This document shows positions 1 to 6,255 of a stretch of DNA of 10,167 nt, piece by piece. Where the stretch lies: assembly GCA_946011705.1 (NCBI GenBank), contig CAMGCA010000043.1:1-10167 (forward strand), in the 5' to 3' direction. Under the pieces are notes generated by a model that saw only the letters and a program-made list of their open reading frames with translations, made no database searches and was not told the DNA's origin. This stretch comes from an uncultured Clostridia bacterium. GTDB lineage: Bacteria; Bacillota; Clostridia; Oscillospirales; Oscillospiraceae. A program made the translations under genes and the position numbers. Numbering within the stretch: position 1 is the first letter of the stretch; every line of letters begins with the position of its first letter.

Positions 1-69
1 GGCATAGCTCTGAGATAGGGTCTGGGCCAGATTATAAACGGGAACTATCTCAGAAATGGTCTGATTCAC
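1..69 (-). CDS. Glycosyltransferase family 2, N-terminal fragment (runs off left edge)
   Basis: Only the first 23 codons are in the window; the rest lies beyond base 1. The peptide starts MNQTISEIVPVYNLAQ, the opening beta strand of GT2 (GT-A fold) enzymes, whose usual form is ISVIVPVYN. The start is GTG at 69-67. Its last two bases plus the next A form the TGA stop of the upstream GT2 gene, a GTGA overlap typical of translational coupling. A GGAGGAGG ribosome site lies at 77-84, seven bases before the GTG. A nearby ATG (73-71) is in another frame and reaches a stop after seven codons, so it is not the start. By family it should transfer a sugar from a nucleotide donor to the growing polysaccharide at the cytoplasmic membrane face. 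Donor and acceptor cannot be told from so short a piece. Confidence 0.72.
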   Translation of the reverse strand, partial: MNQTISEIVPVYNLAQTLSQSYA

Positions 70-1031
70 GCATTTTCCTCCTCCCGGTGGAATCTGGACA
101 GCAGCCACCAAAGCGGCCTGCAGGGATAGGCCGCTTCGTAGGCCCACAGGGTTTTCCACCCGGGCCGGAAGCTGCCGCTTTTCGATGCCAGCTTCAGTGC
201 GGAGCGCAGTTTTCTGCGCAATTCCTTGGCAAACACCACAGGTGCCTGTCCCAGCTGCTCATAGCTGCTGAACAGGTACTGCTCCGATGCTTTTTTCAGC
301 AGACGGTCATCCTTCCTGTTCTGCGCGAAGGCAATCTGCTGCTCGAAGGCTTCCAGCGTGTGCATCCGTTTCGGGCTCCAAGGGGCCTTCATAATGCCGC
401 CGGGGTTCTGATAGTAGGCGTAGAGCACCATGGGGGTCACGCCCACGGTTCCAGCCTGGTACACCGCCTGATAGGTGGTGAATTCATCCTCGTGGAGCTT
501 ACCCACTGGGTAGCGCAGATCTTTGAACAGGGATTTGTGGTACAGCTTATTCCACGCCACCGCGGTCTGGCCGTTCTGGTAATCGCCGCAGTAAAAGTCC
601 CCGGCAGCAATCCGCATGGCGCAGTTATAGGGCTGTTCCGGGAAATTCTCTCCGGAGGTACGGAAAAAATCGCAGACGCTGATTTTACACAGGGTCTGCT
701 CCGCCGTTTCGTAGAGCACCTTCAAAAAGTCCGGGTGAACCCAGTCATCGCTGTCCACAAAGGCCAGCCAGCGGCTGTCGCTATGAGCGAAGGCCCAGTC
801 GATGCCGGAATTCCGGGCGGCGGACAGGCCGCCGTTCTCCTGATGAATGACATGGATTCGGCTGTCCTGCCGGGCATAATCTTCGCACATCTGCCCGCTG
901 CGGTCCGGGCTGCCGTCGTCTACCAGAATTACCTCAAAATCGGGGTAGCTCTGACACAGGATGCTGTCCACGCAGCGGCTCAGGAACTCTTCGACCTTAT
1001 AGACCGGCACGATCACACTGATGTTTGCCAT
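66..1031 (-). CDS. Glycosyltransferase family 2 (GT-A fold), 321 aa
   Basis: Predicted cytoplasmic, membrane-associated inverting transferase that adds one sugar to the lipid-linked polysaccharide. The N-terminal catalytic domain begins ANISVIVPVYK. It has the nucleotide-binding DDGSPD at about residues 38-43 and the metal-binding DSDD at 93-96, inside FVDSDDWVHP. A downstream WNKLYHKSLF (about 159-168) and the acidic HEDEFTTY (about 179-186) fit the acceptor/catalytic region of EpsJ-like GT2 enzymes. The C-terminal third is basic and carries no clear domain. Start ATG at 1031-1029 is preceded by GAGGG and lies one base after the TAA of the GT32-like gene. The stop overlaps the GTG of the next gene. 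It closely resembles the GT2 at 2810-3778, with the same spacing of motifs and a shared YPVG...LYAYY.NP.G...W SP.RM pattern, so the two are recent paralogs. Donor and linkage are unknown. Confidence 0.93.
   Translation of the reverse strand: MANISVIVPVYKVEEFLSRCVDSILCQSYPDFEVILVDDGSPDRSGQMCEDYARQDSRIHVIHQENGGLSAARNSGIDWAFAHSDSRWLAFVDSDDWVHPDFLKVLYETAEQTLCKISVCDFFRTSGENFPEQPYNCAMRIAAGDFYCGDYQNGQTAVAWNKLYHKSLFKDLRYPVGKLHEDEFTTYQAVYQAGTVGVTPMVLYAYYQNPGGIMKAPWSPKRMHTLEAFEQQIAFAQNRKDDRLLKKASEQYLFSSYEQLGQAPVVFAKELRRKLRSALKLASKSGSFRPGWKTLWAYEAAYPCRPLWWLLSRFHREEENA
77..84 (-). promoter_or_regulatory. Shine-Dalgarno site deciding a GTG start
   Basis: The minus strand reads GGAGGAGG here, then seven bases, then GTG at 69-67. 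The site lies inside the 3' end of the preceding GT2 gene. It supports the GTG start of the partial gene at the left edge over the out-of-frame ATG at 73-71. Confidence 0.65.
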
Positions 1032-1032
1032 G

Positions 1033-1803
1033 TTACTTCCCTCTCAAAAGCGACTTAACCTTTTCGTAGCCCGTTTTCCCCAGCAGGCGGGTGCCGATGG
1101 CTACCCGGCGTTCACTTCGCCGCTCCGCCGCCAGGCGTTTGGCCTCGGCTTCCAAATACTGCCGCTCCTCCTCTGTCTGCCAGGAGCCAGAAAACCAGTG
1201 AATCGCCACGGTTTTCCGGGTTTTATGCAGCACCCTGGTATCAAAATCCACGGGGCAGAAGATTTCCCGGGGGTAGATGGTGAGACCCGCCACCGTTTGC
1301 AGCCGGTCATTGCACACAAGACCCTTTTGCAGACACAGGTCCGTCAGCACTTGGACATTGGTGGTGGTATCCGGGGTGCCGTCCGGCAGCAGGAAGCTGG
1401 CGGTGTCGTAGTGGTGAAGAAATTCCAGAAACAGCAGAAAGTCCTTTTCGCAGGCCAGCAGTCCCGTCTGAATCCTCTCCTGACTCTCGAAGCCTGCGAA
1501 AGCCTGATGCTTCAAATATGGGTTCAGCGGTTTCACCAGCTCCACGTCCGTATCCATGTAGACGCCGCCCTGCTCCGTCAGGGCCCGCAGGCGCACATAA
1601 TCCGTCACAAAAGCCCAGCGCCCGGCGTCCATTGCCTGCCGGACATAGAGCGGGACGTCTCGAAGGTCAAAATTTCCTTCGTTCCACTCCACGATTTTCC
1701 AATCGGGGCAGTATGTTTTCCAGCTTTTGATGCACTTTTCCGCCAGCTTTGGCTTTGGTTTCCCGCCAAACCAGCAGTAATGAATTACTTTCGGGATCGC
1801 CAT
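1033..1803 (-). CDS. GT32-like glycosyltransferase with DXD motif (capsular polysaccharide synthesis type), 256 aa
   Basis: Predicted sugar transferase of the Gly_transf_sug/GT32 type often found in capsule loci. The protein opens IPKVIHYCWFGG, a hallmark of this family. It continues with SWKTYCPDWKIVEWNE at about 28-42 and has the nucleotide-sugar and metal binding GGVYMDTDVE at about 79-88, with the DXD at D84-T85-D86. A later VAIHWFSGSW fits the conserved C-terminal histidine/tryptophan region. The last 40 or so residues are rich in Arg and Lys (AAERRSERR), a plausible membrane-contact surface. No signal peptide or membrane segment is visible, so it should act in the cytoplasm. The start ATG is preceded by GGGAGGG at good spacing, 15 bases after the previous TAA. 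The stop is one base before the next GT2. It is the only member of this family in the window. Confidence 0.92.
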   Translation of the reverse strand: MAIPKVIHYCWFGGKPKPKLAEKCIKSWKTYCPDWKIVEWNEGNFDLRDVPLYVRQAMDAGRWAFVTDYVRLRALTEQGGVYMDTDVELVKPLNPYLKHQAFAGFESQERIQTGLLACEKDFLLFLEFLHHYDTASFLLPDGTPDTTTNVQVLTDLCLQKGLVCNDRLQTVAGLTIYPREIFCPVDFDTRVLHKTRKTVAIHWFSGSWQTEEERQYLEAEAKRLAAERRSERRVAIGTRLLGKTGYEKVKSLLRGK

Positions 1804-1818
1804 GTATATCCCTCCCGG

Positions 1819-2793
1819 TTATTTCCAGAGTTTTCGCACTTTTTCCGCCGTTTTCCAAAATTTTCCCATGGCGTTGGGGTGGGCCGCTTCCAGCAGGCTC
1901 AGCTTATCCTGCCGGGTTAACTTCAGCTCCTGCCGAGAAAGAAATTTCTGGACATCCGCCAGAATGCCGTTAGCCAGCTCCGGGCGCTTCAGCTCGTTGC
2001 GCACACCATAGCAGGCGGAGGCCGCCGCCTCCACATACCGGGCGAGAAACCGCTGGGCCAGCGTATGATAGCCCACCGACAGAAAATAGCCGATCATGCT
2101 CTCCAGCGCCCAGAGATAGTCCAGCTTTTTCAGGCTGAACTGGCTCTTGGTGGTGCTTTCCGGGTTCGTCCGGTAAAAATACAGCTGTGTCGGCAGCATG
2201 GCCAGCGTCTTTGCAGGCAGCAGCCACCGGGTCACCGCCTCGTTATCCTCGTAGACCCGGCCCGTTTGGAAGGGATACCCTTCCACGCACTGTCGGCGGA
2301 TCAGCTTGGCGCAGGCCACCCAGCCTGGGTACTGATCCCGGTCATGAAGCTCCGTCAGGGTCGGTTCATCCATGGTCAGCAGCTGGTAGGAAAAATCCGC
2401 AGGCTGTTCATAGTTTTCAGGAGGCTCCGGCGCTTCCAGAAACTGGCACATACTGATGCCCGCGCCGCTTTCCACCGCCGCCCGGTACAGGTGCTCCAGC
2501 ATCTGCGGATGAATCATGTCATCGCTGTCCACATAGCACAGCCACCTGCCCTGGGTCATGGGCAAGGCGTGATTTCTCGCCGCCGCCTGGCCCTGATTTG
2601 GCTGGTGAATCACCCGGACACGGTCATCCTTTTGGGCGTACTCATCGCAGATGGCACCGCTCTGGTCCGGGCTGCCATCCTCAATGAGCACCAGCTCAAA
2701 ATCCGCATAGGTCTGGCGCAGAATACTGTCAACGCAGGCATTCAGATATTTCTCCGCCCGATAAACCGGGACAATGATACTGATTTCCGGCAT
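1819..2793 (-). CDS. Glycosyltransferase family 2, 324 aa
   Basis: Predicted GT2 enzyme for surface polysaccharide assembly. It begins PEISIIVPVYRAEKYL. The first acidic motif is EDGSPD (about 38-43) rather than the DDGSPD of most neighbours, a tolerated variant. The metal site is VDSDDMIHP with DSDD at 89-92. A KLIRRQCV segment and RVYEDNEAV follow, matching the acceptor-side motifs of its paralogs. The frame stays open upstream to a possible ATG at 2964, which would give 381 residues. I chose 2793 because GT2 proteins start just before ISIIVPVY, because a GGAAGGTG ribosome site precedes this ATG, and because the longer form would overlap the upstream GT2 gene by about 155 bases with a low-complexity, Arg/Ser-rich leader. 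The gap to the upstream gene is then 16 bases. Donor sugar unknown. Confidence 0.92.
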   Translation of the reverse strand: MPEISIIVPVYRAEKYLNACVDSILRQTYADFELVLIEDGSPDQSGAICDEYAQKDDRVRVIHQPNQGQAAARNHALPMTQGRWLCYVDSDDMIHPQMLEHLYRAAVESGAGISMCQFLEAPEPPENYEQPADFSYQLLTMDEPTLTELHDRDQYPGWVACAKLIRRQCVEGYPFQTGRVYEDNEAVTRWLLPAKTLAMLPTQLYFYRTNPESTTKSQFSLKKLDYLWALESMIGYFLSVGYHTLAQRFLARYVEAAASACYGVRNELKRPELANGILADVQKFLSRQELKLTRQDKLSLLEAAHPNAMGKFWKTAEKVRKLWK

Positions 2794-2809
2794 TTTTCGC
2801 ACCTTCCTC

Positions 2810-3778
2810 TCACTTGTCTCTGTGTTCCATCCAGAACCGTCCCATCTTCGCCGCCAAAGGACTGCACTGCGACAGCATTTCGTAGTCCGCCCAGAACTCG
2901 ATATAGCCCAGACGCCACGCCCGCCAGACAATGCGGCGCAGCCGGGCGCGGATCTGACGCTCATATTGCTTCAGGCCCTCCGGTGCGGAACGCACCTCAA
3001 GCAGCTGAGCATAGATATTTTCCAGATATTCCCGGAAGCGGAATGCGCGCATCTCCTCGTCGCCCCGCCGGGTAAAATACTCGATCTGCTCCTCATAAGC
3101 CTGCCAGACCTCCATGCGTCTGGGGCTCCACTTCTTCTTGGTCAGACCATCGGGGTTCCAGTAGTAGGCGTACAGCCCCGCCGGAATCACAGGCACAGCG
3201 GTCTGCCCAAACAAAATCCGATAGGTCACATATTCATCGTCAAAAAAGGTGCCCACAGGGTAGCGAATGGTCTCAAAGCAGCTTCTGGCATAGAGTTTCC
3301 CCCAGGGTACCGTGGCCAGAATCTGCCGCTGGAGGTAAAAGTCCGCCGGTGTCCAGATTTCCGGCTGCCCGATGTCTTTCGGAACCTCCAGCTGCCCATC
3401 GGACAGCTCCCGATACCCGCAAGCGCTGAGCAGCGTCCCGCCGGAAACCGCCGCGTCCAGAAGCAGTTCCAGCATCCGGGGATGTACCCAGTCATCGCTG
3501 TCCACAAAGGTAATCCACCGGCTGTCAGTGTTGGCAAATACCCAGTCCAGTCCCCGGTTCCGGGCGGCGCCCACGCCGCTGTTTTTCTGATGCAGCACCA
3601 CAATCCGGCTGTCCCGGGCCGCCAGCTCGTCACAGAGCCTGCCGCTGCCGTCGGTGCTGCCGTCATCCACCAGAATCAGCGCAAAGTCCCGAAATGTCTG
3701 GTTCAGAATGCTGTCAACACATCTGCCCAGCAGCTTTTCCGTATTATAAATGGGGGTGATCACACTGATAACCGCCAT
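2810..3778 (-). CDS. Glycosyltransferase family 2, 322 aa
   Basis: Predicted cytoplasmic GT2 transferase. From the chosen start it reads MAVISVITPIYNTEKLL, with DDGSTD at 38-43 and FVDSDDWVHP with DSDD at 93-96. WGKLYARSCF and the acidic FFDDEYVTY (about 178-186) follow. Motif positions match the GT2 at 66-1031 almost residue for residue, and both share DSRW, YPVG, LYAYY.NP and WSP.RM patterns, so they are close paralogs. Two ATGs compete. ATG 3784 is only one base from the GGAGG at 3786-3790, whereas ATG 3778 is seven bases away, the better spacing; it also puts the protein start where the paralogs begin. The longer form would add only two residues. It follows the GT4 gene by about 20 bases and precedes the next GT2 by 16. 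Donor and linkage unknown. Confidence 0.92.
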   Translation of the reverse strand: MAVISVITPIYNTEKLLGRCVDSILNQTFRDFALILVDDGSTDGSGRLCDELAARDSRIVVLHQKNSGVGAARNRGLDWVFANTDSRWITFVDSDDWVHPRMLELLLDAAVSGGTLLSACGYRELSDGQLEVPKDIGQPEIWTPADFYLQRQILATVPWGKLYARSCFETIRYPVGTFFDDEYVTYRILFGQTAVPVIPAGLYAYYWNPDGLTKKKWSPRRMEVWQAYEEQIEYFTRRGDEEMRAFRFREYLENIYAQLLEVRSAPEGLKQYERQIRARLRRIVWRAWRLGYIEFWADYEMLSQCSPLAAKMGRFWMEHRDK

Positions 3779-3785
3779 AGTCATG

Positions 3786-3790
3786 CCTCC
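3786..3790 (-). promoter_or_regulatory. Shine-Dalgarno site choosing between two ATG starts
   Basis: The minus strand reads GGAGG here. It is one base from ATG 3784-3782 and seven bases from ATG 3778-3776, both in the same frame. The spacing favours the downstream ATG for the GT2 gene. Confidence 0.55.
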
Positions 3791-3798
3791 GAAATCGT

Positions 3799-4941
3799 TC
3801 AGGTTTTGGCAAGCTCCTCAAACATGGCTTCCACTTCCTGAATCATTCTGGTTCCGTCAAAATAGGCGCTGCGGTTTTTCGCGCCCTGCACCGTCTGCTG
3901 ATAGAATGCTTCATCCGTCAGCATCCGGGCAATGGCGTCTTCCAGCGCCGGGTTGGTGTTTTCCGTAATCAGGCCGCAGGTTTCTCCTCCAAATACCTCC
4001 CCCACCGAATCAATGGGTGTCACCATGGGCACCCCCAGGCAGAGAGCCTCCATGGCAATCACCGGCAAGCCCTCGGTATAGGAGCTACTGACCAGAAAAC
4101 GGCTGTGCTTCATGTAGGGATAGGGATTGGGCTGATAGCCCGCCATGATCACCGTATCTTCCAGACCCATGGCACGAATCAGACGGCGCAGAAAGTCCCC
4201 GTCCGGGCCGTCGCCCACAATCACCAGCCGGTGGGCGATTCCCCGCTCCAGCAGGCGCTTGTGGATGACAATGAGCCGCTCGAAGGCCTTCTCCGCCGAG
4301 AGCCGACCCACCGCGCAGATGTAGGGCAGGTCAGAATCCGGCAGGTTCGCTTCCGCCTCTGCCAGACGGCGGACGTTCTCACTGTTCATGGGGTTGTAGT
4401 GCAGCTCCACCCCCCGCTCAAAGCCGCTGAGCCGCCGGAAGGCATTCCAGGCGGAATTGGAGACGCAGACAATCCGGTCAAACCGGCTGAGCAGCTCCCG
4501 GTGATTTTCCGCCTCATTGCGGTAGTCCGGGTTGGTGCCGGGGTCGCCGTGGACATATTTCACGGTTTTTACATCCCTGGCAAATACCATTTCCTCATGA
4601 TACCAGACGTTATAGGACACCACGATGTCCGCCCAATTGGGCAGACACACGTCCAGAAGTCCTTCTCCACCGGCATCGTAGGCCTTCTGCGTCCGGATTT
4701 TTTTTGAAAGATTGCTCAGCTTTTTGATTGGATTCCAGGTGGGCTGGCGGCAGGAATAGTCATAAATCAGCGTGATCCCGGCATCCCGGAATTTCTGCTC
4801 CCACTCGCCCCCCGGATTCTGCACAAAGATCTTCGCTTCAAAGCGGGTTTTATCCAGCAGGCCGATGAGATCAAACAACGCCTGCTCCGCCCCGCCGCAG
4901 ACCAGCTTGTGCTGGACAAACAGAATATGGATTCGTTCCAT
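3799..4941 (-). CDS. Glycosyltransferase family 4 (GT-B fold, retaining), 380 aa
   Basis: Predicted GT4 transferase with two Rossmann-like domains. The N-terminal half starts RIHILFVQHKLVCGGAEQAL, containing the GGAE acceptor-side loop at about 16-19. The C-terminal donor-binding half begins near ICAVGRLSAEKAFERLI (about 208-224), then IVGDGP (about 241-246). The family E-x7-E motif is TEGLPVIAMEAL with E290 and E298; the first glutamate contacts the donor phosphate in characterised GT4 enzymes. The length is normal for the family. No signal peptide is visible, so it should work at the inner membrane face on a lipid-linked acceptor. It begins three bases after the TAA of the ABC ATPase, with GGGAGG upstream inside that gene's end, so translation is probably coupled. 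GT4 enzymes use many donors (UDP- or GDP-sugars), and the donor cannot be predicted here. Confidence 0.94.
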   Translation of the reverse strand: MERIHILFVQHKLVCGGAEQALFDLIGLLDKTRFEAKIFVQNPGGEWEQKFRDAGITLIYDYSCRQPTWNPIKKLSNLSKKIRTQKAYDAGGEGLLDVCLPNWADIVVSYNVWYHEEMVFARDVKTVKYVHGDPGTNPDYRNEAENHRELLSRFDRIVCVSNSAWNAFRRLSGFERGVELHYNPMNSENVRRLAEAEANLPDSDLPYICAVGRLSAEKAFERLIVIHKRLLERGIAHRLVIVGDGPDGDFLRRLIRAMGLEDTVIMAGYQPNPYPYMKHSRFLVSSSYTEGLPVIAMEALCLGVPMVTPIDSVGEVFGGETCGLITENTNPALEDAIARMLTDEAFYQQTVQGAKNRSAYFDGTRMIQEVEAMFEELAKT

Positions 4942-4944
4942 CCT

Positions 4945-6150
4945 TTATTCCTCCCTGCCCCGAGGCAGCACCTTCGCCACAGGGAACCGGATGTGGCCCC
5001 AGTTGGCCTGATTCCACACAATGTCCTCCGGCTCCTGTACCTCAAAGTAGAAGGCGGGCAGCAATAGCTCCTGGTCAAAACTGTTTCCGCAGTCGTCCTT
5101 CTCAAACAGCACCATATCCAGCCGGTAGCGTCCCCCCGTCAGGCTGATGGGGTCAAATTCCACAACGTACTCCTGATCCGCGTTTTCCCCGCAGTGCCCC
5201 AGCAGCACGTCCGCCATGGTGCCCACCGGGGTCTCGTCCCGGGTCCGCAGCTCCAGCCGCAGGTGCATTTCCTCAAAGTCTTTTTTGGTGTGTACCCGCA
5301 GACACATCCGGATTTTCTCACTGGGGCGGTACAGGGAGCTGTCCTTATCCAGCAATTCCACCCGGGAAATCTGGGCGTTGCCGGGGGTGTAGGGAGACCG
5401 GGAAGATGTCTTCATCAAATCGAATACCGTCTGATTCTCCGACCACTGCTCGTGGGTGTTGCTCAGGTACAGCTCAATGGCCTGCTCCACATCTCCGATA
5501 AAAATAATCTTGCCCTTGTCCATGACCACACAGCGGTCACAAAGCCTGCGGATGGTGCTCATATTATGGGAGACATACAGAACGGTTCGCCCCTCCTGCT
5601 TGGCCACGTCCCGCATTTTGTCGATACACTTGCGCTGGAAGGCCACGTCTCCCACCGCCAGCACCTCGTCCATGATCATGATTTCGCTGTCCAGGTGGGC
5701 CGCCACGGAAAAGGCCAGCTTCACGAACATACCGCTGGAATATCGCTTGACAGGGGTGTCAATAAACTCCCGAACCTCGGAAAATTCGATGATATTCTCC
5801 ATTTTGGCATCAATTTCCGCCTTGGTCATGCCCAGGATCGCGCCGTTCATATAGACGTTTTCCCGGCCGGTCATTTCGCCGTTGAAGCCGGTGCCCACCT
5901 CCAGCATGGAGGCCACCCGGCCGTAGAGGTCAATTTCTCCCTCCGTAGGTGCGGTGACCCGGCACAGCAGCTTCAGCATGGTGCTCTTGCCCGCGCCGTT
6001 GCTGCCAATGATGCCCAGGGCCTCGCCTTTATACACCGTCAGGTCAATGCCATTGAGGGCCATGAAGGTCTTGCCCACCAATCTCTGATCGGTGCCGATG
6101 AGTGTATTGGGGTCCTCTTTTCCCCGGACTCTTGCCCACCAGCTCTGCAA
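4945..6150 (-). CDS. Polysaccharide ABC exporter ATPase, Wzt/TagH-like, with C-terminal extension; 5' end in doubt
   Basis: Powers export of the finished lipid-linked polysaccharide with the permease at 6254-7096. Counting from TTG 6150 (401 aa): Walker A GSNGAGKST at 49-57, the subfamily motif EVGTGF..EMTGRENVYMNGAILGM at about 84-108, signature YSSGM at 137-141, Walker B IMIMDE at 157-162 and H-loop His194. Residues from about 245 to 401 form a beta-rich domain ending in W..ANWGHIRFP, like the Wzt C-terminal domain that recognises the polysaccharide end in E. coli O9a. The core is intact. The 5' end is not: no ATG exists between the permease stop and residue 30, and TTG 6150 has only a weak GGCGG upstream. 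Family-like sequence (RLGQIGGGTLTADL) continues above it to an in-frame TAG at 6190-6192. The gene may be a recent pseudogene, may start at TTG 6150 or ATG 6063 (both keep Walker A), or the sequence may contain errors. Confidence 0.85.
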   Translation of the reverse strand: MQSWWARVRGKEDPNTLIGTDQRLVGKTFMALNGIDLTVYKGEALGIIGSNGAGKSTMLKLLCRVTAPTEGEIDLYGRVASMLEVGTGFNGEMTGRENVYMNGAILGMTKAEIDAKMENIIEFSEVREFIDTPVKRYSSGMFVKLAFSVAAHLDSEIMIMDEVLAVGDVAFQRKCIDKMRDVAKQEGRTVLYVSHNMSTIRRLCDRCVVMDKGKIIFIGDVEQAIELYLSNTHEQWSENQTVFDLMKTSSRSPYTPGNAQISRVELLDKDSSLYRPSEKIRMCLRVHTKKDFEEMHLRLELRTRDETPVGTMADVLLGHCGENADQEYVVEFDPISLTGGRYRLDMVLFEKDDCGNSFDQELLLPAFYFEVQEPEDIVWNQANWGHIRFPVAKVLPRGREE

Positions 6151-6231
6151 ATCCGCCGTCAGGGTGCCGCCACCGATCTGACCCAGCCGCTAGCGCGTTT
6201 TGATGCGATGCCGGCGCAGGGCAACGTCTAG
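6151..6231 (-). pseudogene. Apparent lost 5' coding end of the ABC ATPase
   Basis: Read in the ATPase frame, this stretch gives L-DVALRRHRIKTR-stop-RLGQIGGGTLTAD before TTG 6150. Recalled relatives start with M, a short strand, then SK.YRLG.IGGGTL. The fit is good if the CTA at 6231-6229 was ATG and the TAG at 6192-6190 was a tyrosine codon. The frame is kept on both sides, so substitutions explain it better than an indel. No ATG occurs on the minus strand here. Both suspect codons lie in a CTAG tetranucleotide. The alternative is a plain untranslated leader, but the family-like residues after the TAG argue against that. Confidence 0.55.
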
Positions 6232-6248
6232 GGCTTCCCGTTTCCTCG

Positions 6249-6255
6249 CCTCCTT
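6249..6255 (-). promoter_or_regulatory. Strong Shine-Dalgarno site orphaned upstream of the ATPase
   Basis: The minus strand reads AAGGAGG, overlapping the TAA stop of the permease (6256-6254), with a second GAGG at 6244-6247. No ATG or GTG start follows at normal spacing. The nearest plausible ancestral start, the CTA at 6231, is 17 bases from the first site and 12 from the second. TTG 6150 is about 98 bases away. Confidence 0.5.

Noticed and set aside
87..1058. Long plus-strand open frame (323 codons) opposite the first GT2
   Set aside because: It mirrors the real gene in the GC-rich antisense frame; the product is low in recognisable motifs, while the minus strand encodes a full GT2 with conserved residues and a ribosome site.
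2794..2964. N-terminal extension of the GT2 at 1819-2793 to an upstream ATG
   Set aside because: The added 57 residues are shadow sequence inside the neighbouring gene; the family start and ribosome site are at 2793.
2065..3841. Two long plus-strand open frames (336 and 355 codons, 2065-3075 and 2774-3841)
   Set aside because: Both are antisense to GT2 genes, cross gene boundaries, overlap each other, and show no family motif.
5194..6231. Plus-strand open frame of 345 codons opposite the ABC ATPase
   Set aside because: His- and Gln-rich antisense translation of a highly conserved ATPase; Walker A, signature and Walker B are all on the other strand.
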